This document shows, one piece after another, positions 12,839-14,506 of a stretch of 14,506 nt of DNA. The DNA comes from Aquificaceae bacterium (lineage in GTDB: Bacteria > Aquificota > Aquificia > Aquificales > Aquificaceae). The stretch covers positions 7,941 to 22,446 of the forward strand of contig JALWEK010000203.1 in the NCBI GenBank assembly GCA_027014185.1, written 5' to 3'. How positions within the stretch are numbered: the first letter of the stretch is position 1; the number at the start of each line of letters is the position of its first letter. The translations under genes were made by a program, and so were the position numbers. The notes under the pieces were generated by a model that was not told the origin of the DNA, did not search any database, and saw only the letters and a list, made by a program, of their open reading frames with translations.

Positions 12839-13816
12839 TTATCTCCTGGAGCGTTTCACTCTTCTTATGTTCTTCCTGTGCTGGGCGTAGGTGGTGCTGA
12901 ATATGTGTCTTCTAGTTTTCGGATCTACGACGAAGTACAGGTACCTTACCTTGGCAGGGCGCAGGGCAGCCCAGAGGGAGGAGAGCCCAGGGTTGCATAT
13001 AGGCGTCGGTGGAAGTCCGAAGTAGAGGTAAGTGTTGTAGGGATCGTCTATGTCCAGGTCCTCCTTGGAGAGTTTTCCCTTCCACAGACCTTTCCTCTTC
13101 AGGGCGTATATCACCGTAGGGTCTATCTGGAGCTTCATCCTCATCTTCAGCCTGTTGTATATGACCGCCGCTATGAGGGGCTTCTCATCCTCCCAGAAGG
13201 TCTCCTTCTCGATCATCGAGGCCACCGTAACGAGCTCCTCTAAGGGTACTCCCTTTTCCGCGGCCTCCTTCCTGACCTGTATCGTCTTTTCCAGGAAGTT
13301 CCTGTACATGGTATCTATCACCCTCAAGGGGTGGGTGTTTTTGGAGAAGAAGTAGGTGTCCGGAAAGAGGAAACCCTCCATGGTGGCTGTGGAGAGGCCG
13401 TAGCTTCTTGGCACACTCTCGTCGGTGGCGAACCTCAGGAAGTCCTCGCCCTTGCATACACCCTCCTTTTCGAGGAGCTTCGCTATATCGTAGATGTTGC
13501 TCCCTTCCCTGACCACAACCCTGTGGAGCTTGTGTATCCCTTTTGACAGCTTCCTGTAAACATCGAAGGGGGTCACGTAGCCCTCGAACTCGTACTCGCC
13601 TGCCTCGAGCTTCGACTTTTTGAGGACATGGATTATAAGTAGGGACAGGCGGCTCCTTACGATCCCCTCCTCGTACAGTATCTCGAATATCCTCAGCGTG
13701 GGAGTCCCGTAAGGTATCTCAACCGTCTTTTTCTGTATGTAAACGGGAAGGAAGGCGTAGGAGATGTATATTAAGAGGATAAAGAATATCAGTGAGAAGA
13801 GGATCAGCTTCTTCAT
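12839..13816 (-). CDS. mltG: Endolytic murein transglycosylase MltG (YceG family)
   Basis: MltG is a membrane-anchored enzyme that cleaves nascent glycan strands and is thought to end their elongation. The 325 residues show one N-terminal membrane helix (about 4-24), a LysM-like region (about 30-95), and the YceG catalytic part. That part includes MEGFLFPDTYFF (146-157), the catalytic glutamate E203 in ASMIEKET, LQIDPTVIYAL (near 230), and YNTYLYFGLPPTPICNPG (near 262-279). All key positions are intact. The ATG at 13816 overlaps the ruvX stop as ATGA, so translation is coupled. mltG next to ruvX (yqgF) is a pairing seen in other bacteria. The protein ends in a strongly basic tail. Confidence 0.95.
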   Translation of the reverse strand: MKKLILFSLIFFILLIYISYAFLPVYIQKKTVEIPYGTPTLRIFEILYEEGIVRSRLSLLIIHVLKKSKLEAGEYEFEGYVTPFDVYRKLSKGIHKLHRVVVREGSNIYDIAKLLEKEGVCKGEDFLRFATDESVPRSYGLSTATMEGFLFPDTYFFSKNTHPLRVIDTMYRNFLEKTIQVRKEAAEKGVPLEELVTVASMIEKETFWEDEKPLIAAVIYNRLKMRMKLQIDPTVIYALKRKGLWKGKLSKEDLDIDDPYNTYLYFGLPPTPICNPGLSSLWAALRPAKVRYLYFVVDPKTRRHIFSTTYAQHRKNIRRVKRSRR

Positions 13817-14196
13817 AAGCTTTGCAGGTACTCTTCGAGTATTATCTGGGCGGCGACGGCGTCCAGATCCTCCCGGTGCTTACCAACCCTCCTGAGGGCT
13901 TCCTGGGTGGTGTAGCGCTCATCCCAGAGAACCACATCGAGATCTGGGAACCTTTCCTTGAGCTTCTCTACAAACTCCCTTACCTCCCTCGCCCTCTGGC
14001 CTTCCTTTCCCGAAGGGGTCAGGGGCAGGCCAACGACAACCTTCCCCACCTTGCTCTCCTCTATTAGAGATTTAATACGCTCGAGTACGCGCTTATCGTT
14101 CTTTATTACGCACTTGGGAACGGCTATACCTAACTCCGTGTCCCCTACGGCTACGCCTATCCTCCTTCCCCCGTAGTCTATGGACAGTACCTTCAA
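13813..14196 (-). CDS. ruvX: YqgF/RuvX-family pre-16S rRNA nuclease / putative Holliday junction resolvase
   Basis: This is an RNase H-fold nuclease of 127 residues, implicated in maturing the 5' end of 16S rRNA. It has the opening acidic motif LSIDYGGRRIGVAVGD (D6 in the first strand), a VVVGLPLTPSGKEG segment, WDERYTTQEA with the second catalytic acidic residue, and the closing DLDAVAAQIILEEYL with the third. I place the start at TTG 14196, which overlaps the DUF2892 stop as TTGA and leaves the standard short N-terminus. AGAGG is present but only one base upstream, so spacing is poor. The frame stays open to GTG at 14295, but those residues lie within the upstream gene and do not fit the family. 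The stop overlaps mltG as ATGA. Confidence 0.92.
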   Translation of the reverse strand: MKVLSIDYGGRRIGVAVGDTELGIAVPKCVIKNDKRVLERIKSLIEESKVGKVVVGLPLTPSGKEGQRAREVREFVEKLKERFPDLDVVLWDERYTTQEALRRVGKHREDLDAVAAQIILEEYLQSL

Positions 14197-14387
14197 GCCT
14201 CTTTCAGCGTCTTGAAACCTACCACCTTGTATAGGGGGCAGAAACCTACTACCGAGGTTATGATGAATATTATCCCTACTATCCCCAGTATCCACCAGGC
14301 CCCACCGTTCTGGTAGGCCAGATAGAGAAAGATCACAGCGAGGACTATCCTCACTATCCTGTCCCAGGATGCCATATTCTTCTCCAT
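14193..14387 (-). CDS. Small DUF2892 (YgaP-type) inner-membrane protein
   Basis: This 64-residue protein has the DUF2892 layout: a MEKNMASWDRIVRI opening, a first membrane helix (IVLAVIFLYLAYQ), a short GGAWW turn, a second helix (ILGIVGIIFIITSVVG) and the closing FCPLYKVVGFKTL signature with a conserved Cys. The family accompanies rhodanese and sulfur-related proteins in some genomes but has no settled function. The ATG at 14387 has GGAGGG seven bases upstream. An internal ATG three codons later is less likely. Reading further upstream would run into the tRNA gene. It is the first gene of the ruvX-mltG unit, overlapping ruvX by 4 bp. Confidence 0.9.
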   Translation of the reverse strand: MEKNMASWDRIVRIVLAVIFLYLAYQNGGAWWILGIVGIIFIITSVVGFCPLYKVVGFKTLKEA

Positions 14388-14425
14388 GGCTCTTCCCTCC
14401 TTTATATATGGATTATAAGGGATAA
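14388..14425 (-). promoter_or_regulatory. Promoter between tRNA-Ser and the DUF2892-ruvX-mltG genes
   Basis: On the minus strand TATAAT (14417 down to 14412) starts nine bases after the encoded CCA of the tRNA. It is followed 24 bases later by the ATG, with GGAGGG (14400 down to 14395) between. A short leader with a ribosome-binding site is expected. No terminator hairpin for the tRNA is visible, so read-through from it is also possible. Confidence 0.45.
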
Positions 14426-14506
14426 TGGCGGAAGGGGAGGGATTCGAACCCTCGGTACCCGAAGCCGGGTACACGGCGTTTCCAGCGCCGCGCCTTCGTC
14501 CGCTCG
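14426..14506 (-). tRNA. tRNA-Ser(GGA), 5' end cut by the window edge
   Basis: Read on the minus strand, this is a class II tRNA. The anticodon stem CGGCG/CGCCG encloses the loop CTGGAAA, with anticodon GGA at 14483 down to 14481. A long variable arm has a 7-bp stem (GTACCCG/CGGGTAC). The T arm GAGGG-TTCGAAT-CCCTC is followed by acceptor strand CCCTTCC, discriminator G and an encoded CCA (14428-14426). The long variable arm and the GGA anticodon identify serine, reading UCC/UCU codons. About 11 bases at the 5' end (the acceptor 5' strand and the first D-arm bases) lie beyond the window. Confidence 0.95.

Noticed and set aside
14197..14295. Longer ruvX start at GTG 14295
   Set aside because: The added residues lie in the coding region of the DUF2892 gene and do not resemble the YqgF N-terminus.
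14388..14474. N-terminal extension of the DUF2892 protein into the tRNA
   Set aside because: It would translate the T arm and variable arm of tRNA-Ser. The ATG at 14387 has a good ribosome-binding site.
14388..14506. tRNA-Ser as an integration site for a mobile element
   Set aside because: No integrase, no repeated tRNA 3' fragment and no foreign-looking genes are present on the side visible in the window.
1..14506. CRISPR arrays, insertion sequences, toxin-antitoxin or defence genes
   Set aside because: No regularly spaced repeats, transposases, inverted-repeat ends or defence domains were seen on either strand; gene-free gaps are all under 50 bp.

Overview
The window reads like a piece of a compact chromosome from a thermophilic bacterium, most likely an Aquificales-type lineage. 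The evidence is arginine coded mostly by AGG/AGA, isoleucine often by ATA, proteins rich in Glu, Lys and Val, very short intergenic gaps, and a core-gene order scattered over short transcription units. The lineage is inferred from protein flavour only; no database was searched. There is no stretch of 300 bases without a gene. The longest gap between genes is the 47 bp at 12792-12838.

Layout, left to right. (1) Bases 1-2875, minus strand: dapA, then a soluble Ser/Thr kinase, a PP2C phosphatase overlapping it by 4 bp, and a CcdA-like membrane thiol transporter running off the left edge. (2) 2901-3233, plus: a small protein with a faint NifU/IscU look. (3) 3226-4257, minus: an MDR-family oxidoreductase with a structural but no catalytic zinc site. 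(4) 4286-5998, plus: a FIST sensor fused to an active-looking GGDEF diguanylate cyclase. (5) 5992-6982, minus: rimI followed by a hypoxanthine phosphoribosyltransferase gene. (6) 7003-8295, plus: a long NfeD membrane serine protease. (7) 8276-14387, minus: a long run of genes. In transcription order these are a DUF2892 membrane protein, ruvX, mltG, a DUF2267 protein, corA, a one-helix membrane protein, a ROK sugar kinase, a FliK-like protein and a stand-alone FlhB C-domain. (8) A tRNA-Ser(GGA), cut by the right edge.

How the genes fit together. The genes are mostly housekeeping: lysine/peptidoglycan precursor (dapA), purine salvage, ribosomal protein acetylation, Mg transport and cell-wall synthesis termination (mltG). 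Three signalling or accessory modules stand out. These are the kinase/phosphatase pair, the FIST-GGDEF sensor, and the FliK-like/FlhB-C pair, which resembles the ylqG-ylqH pair of Bacillus. I see no phage, transposon, CRISPR or defence system.

The most interesting signal is in the gene junctions. Eight genes that lack a Shine-Dalgarno (SD) sequence have a TATAAT-like hexamer ending 6-9 nt before the start codon, which predicts leaderless mRNAs. Genes inside operons mostly have good SD sequences or overlap the preceding stop codon. All three divergent junctions (20-28 bp) have -10-like boxes that overlap on the two strands, so each may be a bidirectional promoter. All three convergent junctions overlap tail to tail (8, 7 and 20 bp), leaving no room for conventional intergenic terminators.
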